From assembly GCF_020178975.1 (NCBI RefSeq), contig NZ_JAHXBU010000094.1, positions 496,001-560,000 of the forward strand: 64,000 bases of DNA. Direction: 5' to 3'. The notes beneath the pieces are model-generated. The model did no database searches, was not told the origin of the DNA, and saw only the letters and a program-made list of their open reading frames with translations. A program made the position numbers and the translations under genes. Below are positions 34,462 to 43,962 of this stretch, piece by piece. How positions within the stretch are numbered: position 1 is the first letter of the stretch; the number at the start of each line of letters is the position of its first letter. Source of the stretch: Cesiribacter sp. SM1 (GTDB lineage: Bacteria; Bacteroidota; Bacteroidia; Cytophagales; Cyclobacteriaceae).

Positions 34462-36285
34462 ATGAACAAACCCAACCGTAAGTTCACTCCCAAGCAAAAT
34501 GGAGGGGAACGCTCTTCTAATGGAGGAGAACGCACCTCTTTTGGAGGAGGAGAACGCTCCTCTAATGGAGGAGTACGCAGCGAGCGCCCCCGCAGGCCTC
34601 GTACAGATGAAGGAAGTAGAGCAGGGGGTTTCTCTGATAAGCGCTATTCTCCCATGCTAGACCCTGATGATAACAAAGAATGGCAGCAGCGGGACGAAGC
34701 TGGCCGCCGTTACCGCCCCTCAGGAAATGATAATGCTGAACGTCCGCGTCGCCCAAGAGGCGATGATGATGACAACCGCCGCGATGGCGGGCGTCGTGGC
34801 GAAGGCCGTCGGAGCGACGATCGCCGGAGCGATGCTCCCCGTGGAGAAGGCGCTCGCAGAGACGATCGTCGTGGCAGTGCCCCGCGTGAGTTCAGAAAGC
34901 CCGGCCGTGATGGCGAGGGTGGCGCAAGCCGTTTCCGCTCCGAAGAAGGCAGAAGCTCCAAACCGCGTACAGGTAACAGCCGCTTTGGCGAAGGCTCTAG
35001 CTTTGGCAGAGACAGCGACGATACTGAAAGAGGAGGTTTTAACCGCCGCTTTAACAGCGACGATGACAGCCGTGGCTACGGTGCCCGCAGGGACAACCGC
35101 CGTGGCGACGAGGCCCGTGGATACAACCGTAGCGACGAAGGATTTGGAGAACGAAGGTCTGGCGGACCACGTTCAAGCGGACCGCGCCCAGGCGGAAATC
35201 GCTATGGCGAAGAACGCTCCGAGACCGGACGCTCTGCAGGTTATGGCAACCGCAGGAATGAAGGTGGCCGCAGCGAATTTCGCTCCGAAGGTAATCGCAG
35301 CGAGCGCCGTGGAGAATTCCGCTCCAACCGCTCTGAAGGCAACCCTGCAGAACGCCGCAGCAATGCCGGCCGCAGAGGTGGTGCCCGTTTCGACAACCAG
35401 GATGAAGCCCCGCGCCGCAGCCGCAGAAGCGAAGATGGTAACGATTTTGAAGGACGCGAAAGCACTCCTTTTAAAAAAAAAACTTTTAGCGAACGGAAAA
35501 GCAGCAGCACCTCAACCCCTCCCACCTACGACTTTAGCAAAATAAAGCCTAAGGACGAGAAAGTTGCCCATACCGACGCCAACATCCGCCTGAACAAGTA
35601 CATTGCTGATGCCGGCATTTGCAGCCGCCGCGATGCCGATGAGCTGATTGCCAGCGGACAGATAAAAGTAAATGGTGAGGTAGTTACCCAGATGGGCCAT
35701 AAGGTGAGCCGTAACGATAAGGTTACCTTCAACGGCAAAAAGATTAACCCTGAAAAGTTAGTGTACGTGCTGTTGAATAAGCCTAAAGACTTTATCACCA
35801 CCACCGAAGATCCGCAGGAACGTAAAACAGTAATGCAGCTGGTAGACGATGCCGCCGATCAGCGCATCTACCCGGTAGGGCGCCTTGACCGTAACACTAC
35901 TGGTTTACTCCTGCTGACCAACGATGGCGAGCTGGCTGAAAAGCTAAGCCACCCCAGCCATAAGGTTAAAAAGGTGTACCAGGTACTGCTCGATAAGCCG
36001 TTGGATGAGGCAGATTTCGATAAAATTCAACAGGGCATAGAGCTGGAAGACGGCCCCGCTCCCGTTGATGAGATCGGCTACGTAATTCCGGAAAAAACTG
36101 TGGTTGGTGTGGAAATCCATATTGGCCGTAACCGTATTGTACGCCGTATTTTCGAATCGCTGGGGTATGAGGTACTGGGCCTTGACCGCGTAATTTATGC
36201 CGGTCTTACCAAAAAAGACCTGCCCCGCGGCCACTGGCGCTACCTGAGCCAGAAAGAGGTAATCCGCCTGAAGCATTTTAGCTAA
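34462..36285 (+). CDS. RluB-type pseudouridine synthase with a very long disordered N-terminus
   Basis: The protein has 607 residues. The last about 235 form a standard pseudouridine synthase: an S4 RNA-binding domain (RLNKYIADAGICSRRDADEL) and the catalytic core with Asp in GRLDRNTTGLLLLTNDGELA, plus HIGRNRIVRRIFESLGYEV. The first about 355 residues are low-complexity Arg/Gly/Asp/Ser/Glu, beginning with four near-repeats of GGERSS, and should be intrinsically disordered and RNA-binding. It modifies a uridine in 23S rRNA by family inference (RluB/RsuA group). Such extensions are known in Bacteroidota. A terminator follows at 36343. Confidence 0.93.
   Translation: MNKPNRKFTPKQNGGERSSNGGERTSFGGGERSSNGGVRSERPRRPRTDEGSRAGGFSDKRYSPMLDPDDNKEWQQRDEAGRRYRPSGNDNAERPRRPRGDDDDNRRDGGRRGEGRRSDDRRSDAPRGEGARRDDRRGSAPREFRKPGRDGEGGASRFRSEEGRSSKPRTGNSRFGEGSSFGRDSDDTERGGFNRRFNSDDDSRGYGARRDNRRGDEARGYNRSDEGFGERRSGGPRSSGPRPGGNRYGEERSETGRSAGYGNRRNEGGRSEFRSEGNRSERRGEFRSNRSEGNPAERRSNAGRRGGARFDNQDEAPRRSRRSEDGNDFEGRESTPFKKKTFSERKSSSTSTPPTYDFSKIKPKDEKVAHTDANIRLNKYIADAGICSRRDADELIASGQIKVNGEVVTQMGHKVSRNDKVTFNGKKINPEKLVYVLLNKPKDFITTTEDPQERKTVMQLVDDAADQRIYPVGRLDRNTTGLLLLTNDGELAEKLSHPSHKVKKVYQVLLDKPLDEADFDKIQQGIELEDGPAPVDEIGYVIPEKTVVGVEIHIGRNRIVRRIFESLGYEVLGLDRVIYAGLTKKDLPRGHWRYLSQKEVIRLKHFS
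34499..34579 (+). repeat. Imperfect tandem repeats coding for GGERSS units
   Basis: Units of the form AATGGAGGAGAACGC repeat four times with small changes at the start of the rluB-like gene, encoding GGERSS, GGERTS, GGERSS and GGVRSE. They lie in frame within the disordered N-terminus and may vary in copy number. Confidence 0.6.
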
Positions 36286-36342
36286 CAGGCTGGCGAATAC
36301 AGGCACTGGTGCTTTTGGCACTATGCAGCATACATATCATCA

Positions 36343-36374
36343 AAAGCCCTTGCTATATAAAGCAGGGGCTTTTT
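36343..36374 (+). terminator. Terminator of the rluB-like gene
   Basis: AAAGCCCTTGCT (36343-36354) pairs with AGCAGGGGCTTT (36361-36372, one T-G pair) around ATATAA, with a T-run after it. Confidence 0.85.
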
Positions 36375-36439
36375 GCTTTTTACTGCCAAGTGTTTGTACA
36401 GGCTTAGTATATTGTGGCAGTGTTTAGCCTGTGTACTTA

Positions 36440-36943
36440 ATGAAATCTATCCTGCTGCTCTTGTTTGCCCTCTGCCTTGCCGGCTGCAGTAGCACTGCTG
36501 AAAATAGTGCCGTAGCCGAAACAGCAGATAAGGTGCTGGTGTTAAAGGCCAGGCGTGAAATGCAGCTCCTGAAGGAGGGGCGGGTACTAAAGACCTACAA
36601 AATTGCAATGGGAGATCAGCCTGTGGGGCATAAACAACAGGAGGGAGATGAGCGTACTCCTGAAGGCAGATACACCCTTGACTGGCGAAACAGCAAAAGT
36701 GCTTACCATAAATCCATTCACATCTCTTACCCCAGTGAGCAGGATAAGGCCCGGGCTAAGCGTTTGGGTGTATCTCCCGGTGGTGACATTATGATTCATG
36801 GCATGGCTAAAAAAATGGCATGGATAGGTGCTCTGCACACAGCAAAAGACTGGACCAACGGATGTATCGCCGTAACAAACGAAGAGATGGATGAAATTTG
36901 GGCAATGGTGAAGAATGGAACAGAAATTGAAATTCTTCCGTAA
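36440..36943 (+). CDS. L,D-transpeptidase (YkuD) lipoprotein
   Basis: From ATG 36440 the protein has 167 residues; a GTG at 36431 is a weaker start. The signal peptide ends LCLAGC, a lipobox. The YkuD catalytic region is SPGGDIMIHGMAKKMAWIGA and HTAKDWTNGCIAVTNEEMDE, with the catalytic Cys in NGCIAV and the His in MIHG. It forms or edits 3-3 peptidoglycan cross-links or attaches proteins to peptidoglycan in the periplasm. The segment GDQPVGHKQQEGDERTPEG is typical of the family. It appears monocistronic. Confidence 0.92.
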   Translation: MKSILLLLFALCLAGCSSTAENSAVAETADKVLVLKARREMQLLKEGRVLKTYKIAMGDQPVGHKQQEGDERTPEGRYTLDWRNSKSAYHKSIHISYPSEQDKARAKRLGVSPGGDIMIHGMAKKMAWIGALHTAKDWTNGCIAVTNEEMDEIWAMVKNGTEIEILP

Positions 36944-37089
36944 AAATCTGGCCAGATGTACGGCAGTTACCGTCCCAACAAAGTCCTGATGATACAAAAA
37001 TACAGCAGCTAGCAGCTAATGATTCCATGATGGCAGCTGTATGCTTCAATAATAAAAGCTCATTTAGAATATACTGGTAATATAAGTTT

Positions 37090-38412
37090 ATGAAAAGATT
37101 ACTCCTGAACGCTCTGCCCATACTGCTGGCAGGGCTAGTGGTGCAGGCCTGTTCAAATACCGGCCAAAGGCTGGAAGCCCCCACACAGAATGTGGTAGAA
37201 GGACCACTGGAAGTTGAAATACGCCAGCAGGAGGATGGATGGCGGCTGTACAGGGGAGGCGCGCTGTACTACATCAATGGCGCAGGAGGCAGCCGCTATT
37301 TTGATGAGCTGGCAGCCAGTGGCGGTAACTCCGTTCGTACCTGGAGCACACAAAATGCCCAGGACATACTGGATGAGGCACACAGGCGCGGCCTTACCGT
37401 TACCCTGGGGCTGGATGTGGCCCGGGAACGGCATGGCTTCGATTACAACGATACTGCTGCTGTTGCAGAGCAGCTGGAGCGGCTGCGGATTGAAGTGCAA
37501 AAGTATAAGAACCATCCCGCCCTGCTCATGTGGGGCATTGGCAATGAGCTAAACCTGCACTACACGAATCCTAAAGTGTGGGATGCGGTAAACAGCATTG
37601 CCCGGATGATACATGAGGAAGATCCTAACCACCCGGCTACTACCATGCTGGCAGGCCTTAACCAGGCAGAGGTAGATCTTATCAGAACAAGAGTGCCGGC
37701 GCTTGACCTGCTGGCGGTGAATGCCTATGGTGACCTGCCGTCAGTACCTGAAAAGGTGCGCAGCCTGGGCTGGACCAAACCCTATATTGTAACAGAGTGG
37801 GGCCCTACCGGCCACTGGGAGGTAGCTAAAACAGCCTGGGATGCTCCCATTGAAGAAACCAGCAGCGAAAAAGCAGCCGTTTACATGCGCCGTTACGAAG
37901 CCTCCATGGGAACTGATACTGAAATGAATTTAGGTTCTTACGTATTTCTGTGGGGGCAAAAGCAGGAACGTACCCCCACCTGGTATGGCCTTTTTACGGA
38001 GGCAGGGCAGGTATCGGAGGTGGCAGATGTAATGCAGTACCTCTGGACTGGCAGCTGGCCCCGCAACAGGGCACCACACCTGGATTCTATGCTTGTAGAT
38101 GGAAAAAGAGCAACAGATAATATTTACCTGCAGCCGGGGGCGAGCTACAGCGCCAGCGTATATGCTTCAGACCCTAACGGAGATCCACTCTCATACCGCT
38201 GGGAGCTTCTGCCCGAGAGTACAGACCTGAAGGAGGGCGGTGACCGCGAAAGCAGGCCGGCTCCCCTGGAAGGGCAGTTTACAGCAGAAGCGGGGGGGCA
38301 GCTCACGCTAAATGCGCCAGCACAGGAGGGTGCCTACAGGCTTTTTGTGTATGTTACTGATGGCAATAACAAAGTGGCTACTGCCAACATACCTTTTTAT
38401 GTAAAAAAATAA
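37090..38412 (+). CDS. Glycoside hydrolase-like lipoprotein (GH2/GH5 clan A type) with Ig-like tail
   Basis: The protein has 440 residues. Signal peptide LAGLVVQAC ends in a lipobox. A TIM-barrel glycosidase domain covers about 45-335, with RTWSTQNAQDILDEAHRRGL, the acid/base Glu in LMWGIGNELNLHY and the nucleophile Glu in YIVTEWGPTG, the positions of clan GH-A retaining enzymes. The last about 105 residues form a PKD/Ig-like domain (SVYASDPNGDPLSYRWELLP). The substrate is unknown; an outer-membrane or periplasmic role in polysaccharide breakdown is likely. No SusCD genes lie nearby. Confidence 0.85.
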   Translation: MKRLLLNALPILLAGLVVQACSNTGQRLEAPTQNVVEGPLEVEIRQQEDGWRLYRGGALYYINGAGGSRYFDELAASGGNSVRTWSTQNAQDILDEAHRRGLTVTLGLDVARERHGFDYNDTAAVAEQLERLRIEVQKYKNHPALLMWGIGNELNLHYTNPKVWDAVNSIARMIHEEDPNHPATTMLAGLNQAEVDLIRTRVPALDLLAVNAYGDLPSVPEKVRSLGWTKPYIVTEWGPTGHWEVAKTAWDAPIEETSSEKAAVYMRRYEASMGTDTEMNLGSYVFLWGQKQERTPTWYGLFTEAGQVSEVADVMQYLWTGSWPRNRAPHLDSMLVDGKRATDNIYLQPGASYSASVYASDPNGDPLSYRWELLPESTDLKEGGDRESRPAPLEGQFTAEAGGQLTLNAPAQEGAYRLFVYVTDGNNKVATANIPFYVKK

Positions 38413-38573
38413 AGAACAAGGGGGCAGATTTATTCTTTGGCACATTAAATGTAGATTAATCCACAACATTAAGTATTCAGATATTACACCTAAACGTTAA
38501 GGCTATATGCCGGAGTAAAAATTTATTAATTTCATGCGCTAGATTTAACGTTTGATCCATTTAACCAAAACTT

Positions 38574-39308
38574 ATGCGTTCCAGTAATCCAGCCCTAAAA
38601 AAAGCCTTTTCCGGCAGTTACTATGCCGAAGGCAACGATGTAATGACGGTAAAAGGTGCCGTTGATAAAAGCTTTCTCCTGATCCTGATTGTGTTTGCCG
38701 GTGCAGCCATCAGCTGGACCCTGATTACAGGTGGCCTGGTGCCTGCACAGCCGCTGTTAATTGGCAGTGCCATAGCTGGCTTTGTGCTGGCCATGGTAAC
38801 CATCTTTAAAGCAGAAATAGCTAAGTATACTGCTCCCATATATGCAATACTGGAAGGCCTTTTCCTGGGCGGACTTACCCTTTACTTCGAAATGATGTTT
38901 TCGGGTATTGCTTTTCAGGCAGTAGGCTTAACCCTTGGCGTATTCATCAGCATGCTGGTTGCCTATAAAACAGGTGTGATCAAAGCCACTGAGGGTTTTC
39001 GTGCCGGCCTGATGGCAGCGACTGGTGCTGTAGCCCTGGTGTATGTAATATCATTCGTTATGAGCCTGTTCGGTTACCAGATCCCGTACATACACGAATC
39101 AGGCCTTATTGGCATTGGCTTTAGTGTGGTGGTGGTAGTTATAGCTGCCCTTAACCTGATACTGGACTTTGCCTTTATTGAAGAAGGTGCTGCCATGGGT
39201 GCTCCCAAACATATGGAATGGTATGCAGCCTTTAGCCTGCTGGTAACCCTGGTGTGGCTCTACCTGGAAATTCTTCGCCTGCTGGCTAAACTCTCCAGCA
39301 GAGACTAA
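38574..39308 (+). CDS. Bax inhibitor-1/YccA family membrane protein
   Basis: The protein has 244 residues with seven predicted membrane helices. It begins with the polar MRSSNPALKKAFSGSY, and the family's sequence pattern is clear, for example ISWTLITGGLVPAQPLLIGS, YAILEGLFLGGLTLYFEMMF and ILDFAFIEEGAAMGAPKHME with the conserved acidic residues of the last loops. Members are pH-sensitive calcium-leak or protease-modulating proteins; no function is proven in Bacteroidota. It is monocistronic with its own terminator. Confidence 0.93.
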   Translation: MRSSNPALKKAFSGSYYAEGNDVMTVKGAVDKSFLLILIVFAGAAISWTLITGGLVPAQPLLIGSAIAGFVLAMVTIFKAEIAKYTAPIYAILEGLFLGGLTLYFEMMFSGIAFQAVGLTLGVFISMLVAYKTGVIKATEGFRAGLMAATGAVALVYVISFVMSLFGYQIPYIHESGLIGIGFSVVVVVIAALNLILDFAFIEEGAAMGAPKHMEWYAAFSLLVTLVWLYLEILRLLAKLSSRD

Positions 39309-39338
39309 GTGTTTCTGGTTTACAATATTATTTAGTAC

Positions 39339-39366
39339 AGCCCCTGTCTTATGGCAGGGGCTTTTT
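39339..39366 (+). terminator. Terminator of the Bax inhibitor-1 gene
   Basis: AGCCCCTG (39339-39346) and CAGGGGCT (39355-39362) with a T-run after the stem. Confidence 0.85.
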
Positions 39367-39502
39367 ATTTGCTGCACATTGCTGTAACATACTATCTTAA
39401 CAGGCGCCAGAACCGTATTAACAGGAGAGAGTATATTTGTAGTAAAAGATTGCGGGTAGTTGGGCTTAATTACTGCCTGGAATATATCAGAAACGAACAA
39501 AC

Positions 39503-39898
39503 ATGACCTTCAAGGAAATATACAACAACATACTGCCCCTGTGGGGAGACACAATTGATTTTTCGGATGCTATTATCCTGGAACCAAAAAAGCCCTATAC
39601 CAACCGCAAGTCACTGGTTCCTTCAAAGGAAAAGGAGCATTTCTACTCCCAGAAGCTCAGCAGCCAGTGGAATAGTGTAGAAGAGGCTGTTGATGAAAAG
39701 GATGAGTGGGGAAAACTGATGATCTGGACGATGTACCAGGTCTTTCACCGGCACGCCCGCAAGAAGTTTGAGCAGAACAAGTCTTCTTTTTCGCCTAAGG
39801 AAATCGACAGAAAAGAAATTGAAGAACAGTATTTCAGGAACCTTAGCGAGGATGGATGGGAAGCACAATTAGCAGAATATGAACGAATTATAGAATAA
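39503..39898 (+). CDS. Unknown soluble protein (131 residues)
   Basis: The protein has 131 residues, is charged and mainly helical, with no signal peptide or membrane segment. A Trp-rich region (WNSVEEAVDEKDEWGKLMIW) precedes a basic helix (VFHRHARKKFEQNKSSF) and an acidic C-terminus (EEQYFRNLSEDGWEAQLAEY). I do not recognise a family. The composition and the absence of stop codons in a well-placed frame support a real gene. Confidence 0.65.
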   Translation: MTFKEIYNNILPLWGDTIDFSDAIILEPKKPYTNRKSLVPSKEKEHFYSQKLSSQWNSVEEAVDEKDEWGKLMIWTMYQVFHRHARKKFEQNKSSFSPKEIDRKEIEEQYFRNLSEDGWEAQLAEYERIIE

Positions 39899-40174
39899 AC
39901 CATTTCGCCTCCGCATAAGGTACAAGCGGTAAAAAGAGCAGACTGCCTCCTGAAAAAGTAGAAATTTACATTTAAAAAATTAGGTAATTTTTTCGTTTAT
40001 TGAATTCTGATGTGTCTGTACATGGTGTGGGTCTGCTCACGCATGTGTTCATTCGCACATCAGCAAGCTAAACCTGGGTTTGCAGCGCATGCAATATTCA
40101 ACAGCAATCTGGTGCCAGCTAAGCACCATAGTTCAGGATGCACGATCACCGTCTGCCGCATTTCTTTATAACCA

Positions 40175-41158
40175 ATGAAAATACTACTGATATTTTTACC
40201 ATTCTTCTGCATCAGTAATCTTTTTGCCCAGATGACTAAGTCTGCCGATCCCTTTGCCCACACCTATTCTATTGTAGCCCGCGATTCTGCCACCGGCGAA
40301 ATGGCCGTAGGTGTACAAAGCCACTGGTTTAGTGTGGGTACTGCCGTATCCTGGGCCGAAGCCGGTGTTGGCGCAGTGGCCACACAGTCGTTTGTGAATG
40401 TATCTTTCGGCATGCGCGGGCTGGCTCTCCTGAAAGAGGGAAAGTCGCCGCAGGAGGCCCTGGATATACTCCTTAGCGACGATGAGGCCAGGGAGGTGCG
40501 GCAGGTAGCCATTATTGACAAGCAGGGGCGGGTAGCCGTGCATACCGGTAAAAACTGTGTAGAATATGCAGGCCATGCAACAGGCACTAATTTTTCTGTG
40601 CAGGCCAACATGATGCTCAACGACAAGGTTTGGCCGGCTATGGCTAAATCATTTGAAAAGAATAAAAGCCTGCCCCTGGCTGAGCGGGTACTGGCTGCGC
40701 TGCAGGCAGGCGAGGCAGCCGGTGGCGATATAAGAGGTAAACAGTCTGCAGCTTTGCTGGTAGTAAAAGCCAAAGCAAGCGGAGAGCCCTGGAACGATAA
40801 GGTACTGGACCTGCGGGTTGATGACCACCCCCAGCCACTGCAGGAAATGGAGCGGCTGCTAAAGGTATTTCGTGCCTACGAGCATATGAACCGCGGCGAC
40901 CTGGCAGTAGAAAAGGGCGATATGCAGGGGGCCATGCAGGAGTATACTGCGGCAGAACAGATGTTTCCAGATAACCTGGAAATGCAGTACTGGCATGCCA
41001 TAACCCTGGCAAATGGCGGAAAAGTTGCCGAGGCTGCTGCCATGCTGAAGAAGATCTACAAAAAAGATGCAAACTGGCAGGAGTTAACACGGCGTTTGCC
41101 AAAAGCTGGCCTGCTAACGGTAAGTGACAAAGATTTTGCAAGGCTGTTAGGAGAGTAA
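40175..41158 (+). CDS. DUF1028 family secreted protein
   Basis: The protein has 327 residues with a signal peptide (LLIFLPFFCISNLFAQ). The DUF1028 domain follows directly: HTYSIVARDSATGEMAVGVQ, SHWFSVGTAVSWAEAGVGAV, ATQSFVNVSFGMRGLALLKE and DEAREVRQVAIIDKQGRVAV, an Ntn-hydrolase-like fold of unproven activity. A TPR-like C-terminus (about 230-327) has MNRGDLAVEKGDMQGAMQEY. The next gene starts 5 bases after its stop, so the pair is probably one operon of secreted hydrolases. Confidence 0.9.
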   Translation: MKILLIFLPFFCISNLFAQMTKSADPFAHTYSIVARDSATGEMAVGVQSHWFSVGTAVSWAEAGVGAVATQSFVNVSFGMRGLALLKEGKSPQEALDILLSDDEAREVRQVAIIDKQGRVAVHTGKNCVEYAGHATGTNFSVQANMMLNDKVWPAMAKSFEKNKSLPLAERVLAALQAGEAAGGDIRGKQSAALLVVKAKASGEPWNDKVLDLRVDDHPQPLQEMERLLKVFRAYEHMNRGDLAVEKGDMQGAMQEYTAAEQMFPDNLEMQYWHAITLANGGKVAEAAAMLKKIYKKDANWQELTRRLPKAGLLTVSDKDFARLLGE

Positions 41159-41163
41159 TGTAA

Positions 41164-42189
41164 ATGAACAAGCGCTGCCCCTGCCTTTTCTTTACCCCCT
41201 TACTGGTGCTGATGCTTGCATTGGTGGCAGCCCCTCCCCTCTTTGCGCAGAACAAAGCACCCCAGGACTTTGGTTTCAGGTACCTGCAGATGCCCTTTCA
41301 GCAAGATCCTGTGAATATTCTGGTGCTATCGCAAAAAGGACAGGAGCAGAAAAAAAAACCACTATTACTCTTTATACAAGGTTCACTGCCTATTCCGCTC
41401 ATTATATACGATGAGCAGGGCGTTTACGGTACCTTTCCTTTCCGTACTACAGAGCTGCTGCAGCATTACCACCTGGCCATAGTCGGAAAGCCTTTTATTC
41501 CGGTAGTTATAGAATCGAAGTACCTTCCGCCTAACTTTACCTTTCTGGATCCGGATACGGGGCATTTCCCGGTAGAGTACTCGGAGCGGAATATCCTGGA
41601 TTATTATGTAGCCCGTAACCTGGCGGTGATCAGCTACCTGAAAGAACAGCCCTGGGTAAGCAATCAGCAGCTGGTGCTGGCAGGCCATTCCGAGGGTAGT
41701 ACCATAGCAGCCAAAATGGCAACCCTTTCGCCCGAAATCACCCACCTGGTCTATTCCGGCGGTAACCCCCTGGGGCGCATCATGTCGTTTATAGCCAGGG
41801 CCAGGGCTATAGAAGATTCGCAGGCCGAAAGCGATTTACTCTACTGGCAGTATGTGATCAACAATTCAGAAAGCCTGGATGGCTCAGAGGGTGATACCCC
41901 CAAAACCACCTACCAGTTTTCCTTACCTCCGCTGCATAACCTGCTGCAGCTGGAGATACCGGTGCTGGTTACCTATGGTACTAAAGATACTGCAGCAATA
42001 TTCAATGACTACCTGCGGGTGGAGACTATGCGGCAGCAAAAAAGCAACTTTACCTACAAGGCATATTCTGGCCTGGAGCACAACTACTTTGGCCTTACCC
42101 CTACCGGCGAGGTAGATTATAACAACTACAACTGGGATAATGTAGTGCAGGACTGGCTCGAGTGGCTGCAGCAGCCGGCAAAGAAGTAG
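41164..42189 (+). CDS. Secreted alpha/beta hydrolase
   Basis: The protein has 341 residues with a signal peptide (MLALVAAPPLFAQ). The nucleophile elbow is GHSEGST in LVLAGHSEGSTIAAKMA, with a likely acid in VTYGTKDTAAIFNDYL and His in YSGLEHNYFGL near the C-terminus, the normal order of the fold. The substrate is unknown (esterase or peptidase). It is separated by 5 bases from the DUF1028 gene and is probably co-transcribed. Confidence 0.85.
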   Translation: MNKRCPCLFFTPLLVLMLALVAAPPLFAQNKAPQDFGFRYLQMPFQQDPVNILVLSQKGQEQKKKPLLLFIQGSLPIPLIIYDEQGVYGTFPFRTTELLQHYHLAIVGKPFIPVVIESKYLPPNFTFLDPDTGHFPVEYSERNILDYYVARNLAVISYLKEQPWVSNQQLVLAGHSEGSTIAAKMATLSPEITHLVYSGGNPLGRIMSFIARARAIEDSQAESDLLYWQYVINNSESLDGSEGDTPKTTYQFSLPPLHNLLQLEIPVLVTYGTKDTAAIFNDYLRVETMRQQKSNFTYKAYSGLEHNYFGLTPTGEVDYNNYNWDNVVQDWLEWLQQPAKK

Positions 42190-42349
42190 TATTACAAAAA
42201 TCCTATTGTACGGCCTGTTGTTAAACTATTTTTTTGTACCTTTTTACGGTTCATACAGGCTTGTGCAAACAGCTGATTTTTTCTGCAGAAGCCTGCTGGC
42301 CAGTGTAAGCATACCTCAATTTTTATCATAACCCTTAATTTTTAAAGCA

Positions 42350-42964
42350 ATGGAAAATGCTAAAAAAATCCTCTTTCTCACCGGCGACTATGCAGAAGAC
42401 TACGAAACCATGGTGCCTTTTCAGATGCTGCAGATGGTAGGCTACGAAGTGCATGCCGTTTGCCCGGATAAGAAAAAAGGCGAAGTGATTAGAACGGCTA
42501 TACATGATTTTGAAGGAGACCAGACCTATTCCGAAAAGCGCGGACACAACTTTCAGCTTAACTACAGCTTTGATGAAGTTAACCCTGCCGATTATGATGG
42601 CTTTGTAATTGCCGGAGGCAGAGCACCAGAGTACCTGCGGCTAAACGAAAGGGTGCTGGAGCTGGTGCGTTACTTCATGAACAATAACAAGCCACTGGCA
42701 GCCATTTGCCATGCCATTCAGATATTAACCGTAGCCGGTGTGATAAAAGGGCGCAGGCTTACTGCTTACCCTGCTGTTGGGCCTGAAATTGGCTTAGCCG
42801 GCGGCACCTATGAGGCTGTTGCCATTGATGATGTGGTGGTAGATGGCAAGCTGGTTACCTCACCCGCCTGGCCGGCCCATCCAAAGTTCATACGTGCATT
42901 CCTGGATGTGATGGGTGCAAAAATTGACCTGGGAGCCTCTGCAATGGCTGCTGTTACTGCTTAG
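42350..42964 (+). CDS. DJ-1/PfpI family protein
   Basis: The protein has 204 residues of the class I glutamine amidotransferase-like fold. The nucleophile Cys sits in [20 protein letters not shown], preceded by [20 protein letters not shown], and the N-terminus [20 protein letters not shown] carries the conserved acidic residue. Family members are chaperones, glyoxalases or proteases that answer carbonyl or oxidative stress. It is monocistronic. Confidence 0.9.
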   Translation: MENAKKILFLTGDYAEDYETMVPFQMLQMVGYEVHAVCPDKKKGEVIRTAIHDFEGDQTYSEKRGHNFQLNYSFDEVNPADYDGFVIAGGRAPEYLRLNERVLELVRYFMNNNKPLAAICHAIQILTVAGVIKGRRLTAYPAVGPEIGLAGGTYEAVAIDDVVVDGKLVTSPAWPAHPKFIRAFLDVMGAKIDLGASAMAAVTA

Positions 42965-43038
42965 TTGTCCCACTCGGTTCTTCTACCTAAGCGGGTCTTG
43001 TAGCCCCTGTTTCAGGCAAAAGGGCTCATAAAAAAGGA

Positions 43039-43073
43039 GGGCAATGGACTTTTACATACCATTGCCCTTTTTT
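43039..43073 (+). terminator. Terminator downstream of the DJ-1/PfpI gene
   Basis: GGGCAATGG (43039-43047) pairs with CCATTGCCC (43059-43067), followed by TTTTTT. Confidence 0.8.
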
Positions 43074-43136
43074 GTGTGGGTATCTGAAAAAAATAGGATA
43101 CCAGAAAAAATCTGTTGTGCTCTTTCAGCAGTTCGT

Positions 43137-43631
43137 TTAGCCCTCTTTTTTAACAGCACCTGCAGTACTGCTTTCAGCTTTCTGGGCTGCACCCGGCTTA
43201 GGCAGGTCCGTGAGGTGAGAGGCTGCCACCTGCCAGCCCTTTTCGGTACGTACCCAGGTATCGGTGTAGTATTGCTTCACCTGCCGCTTTTCTGCACCAA
43301 CCATAAATTCCGAAACTACAATACCCCTGAGAATTACTGTGCCGGGATATGCAGTGGCTACGGTTTGTACGGTGTAGAGCTTTGTAGTGCCGGGTTTGCC
43401 GGCATGATCGCGCACCATTTTTACGAGCGCTGCCTTGTTTTGTACATTTCCCTGCGGAAACCTGATCTCAAAACCTTCTGCTACAATACGGTCCATGGCG
43501 GCGGCATCATTTTGCTCATAAGCATCAAGCCATTGGCGTTCCAGCGCCAGTACTTCCTGCTCTGCCGATTGCTGTGCAGCTGCACCCAGACCCAGGCACA
43601 GCAGAAAAAGAAAAATGAGAGTTTTCTTCAT
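43137..43631 (-). CDS. Secreted SnoaL-like (NTF2-fold) protein
   Basis: The protein has 164 residues with a signal peptide (LIFLFLLCLGLGAAAQQ). The domain matches the DUF4440/SnoaL-like NTF2 fold: EQEVLALERQWLDAYEQNDA, MDRIVAEGFEIRFPQGNVQN, and RQVKQYYTDTWVRTEKGWQV. Such proteins bind small ligands or act as minor enzymes; the ligand is unknown. The tail (about 147-164) is Ala/Ser/Lys-rich. Long frames on the opposite strand here are shadows. Confidence 0.88.
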   Translation of the reverse strand: MKKTLIFLFLLCLGLGAAAQQSAEQEVLALERQWLDAYEQNDAAAMDRIVAEGFEIRFPQGNVQNKAALVKMVRDHAGKPGTTKLYTVQTVATAYPGTVILRGIVVSEFMVGAEKRQVKQYYTDTWVRTEKGWQVAASHLTDLPKPGAAQKAESSTAGAVKKEG

Positions 43632-43962
43632 ATAAAAAGTAAGGATGATAAGGAAAAAGCTATTGCAGGAACAGGAAAGAAAGAGCTGCTTGCTGCCATT
43701 TACAAAGTGGTGATTTGCAGCGCTATCTTTACCCAGAAAAGCAGTGGAAAGATAATATATTTGGCAGCGCTGGTAATAGCGCTTTTACACCAGCGGTCAT
43801 TTTCTTCTTAGAACAACTTCAAATTAGTCTGCATGCATACCATTTTTTCAGATCTTTTTGTACCTTAGGGTTTATGAAAACCACCAGTAACAACATTTTC
43901 AAACGATTGAGGAGCCTAAAACAAAAAAACCCTTCCGCTGTTAGGGAAGGGTCTTGTGGGAG
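43632..43962. other. Gap between the SnoaL-like gene and tRNA-Phe
   Basis: This 331-bp stretch holds the upstream region of the SnoaL-like gene and the tRNA terminator at 43929-43952. I see nothing else. Confidence 0.5.
43922..43952 (-). terminator. Terminator of tRNA-Phe
   Basis: ACCCTTCC (43929-43936) pairs with GGAAGGGT (43945-43952); on the minus strand the stem is followed by TTTTTTTG. Confidence 0.8.

Noticed and set aside
34667-35545. A 292-codon open frame inside the rluB-like gene, shifted by one base
   Set aside because: It is Ala/Met/Val-rich and mirrors the GC-rich repeat coding of the disordered N-terminus; it has no domain and fully overlaps a clear gene.
43044-43811. A 255-codon plus-strand open frame near the SnoaL-like gene
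   Set aside because: It is Cys/Phe-rich with no recognisable domain, crosses a terminator at its start and is antisense to a protein with a clear signal peptide and fold.
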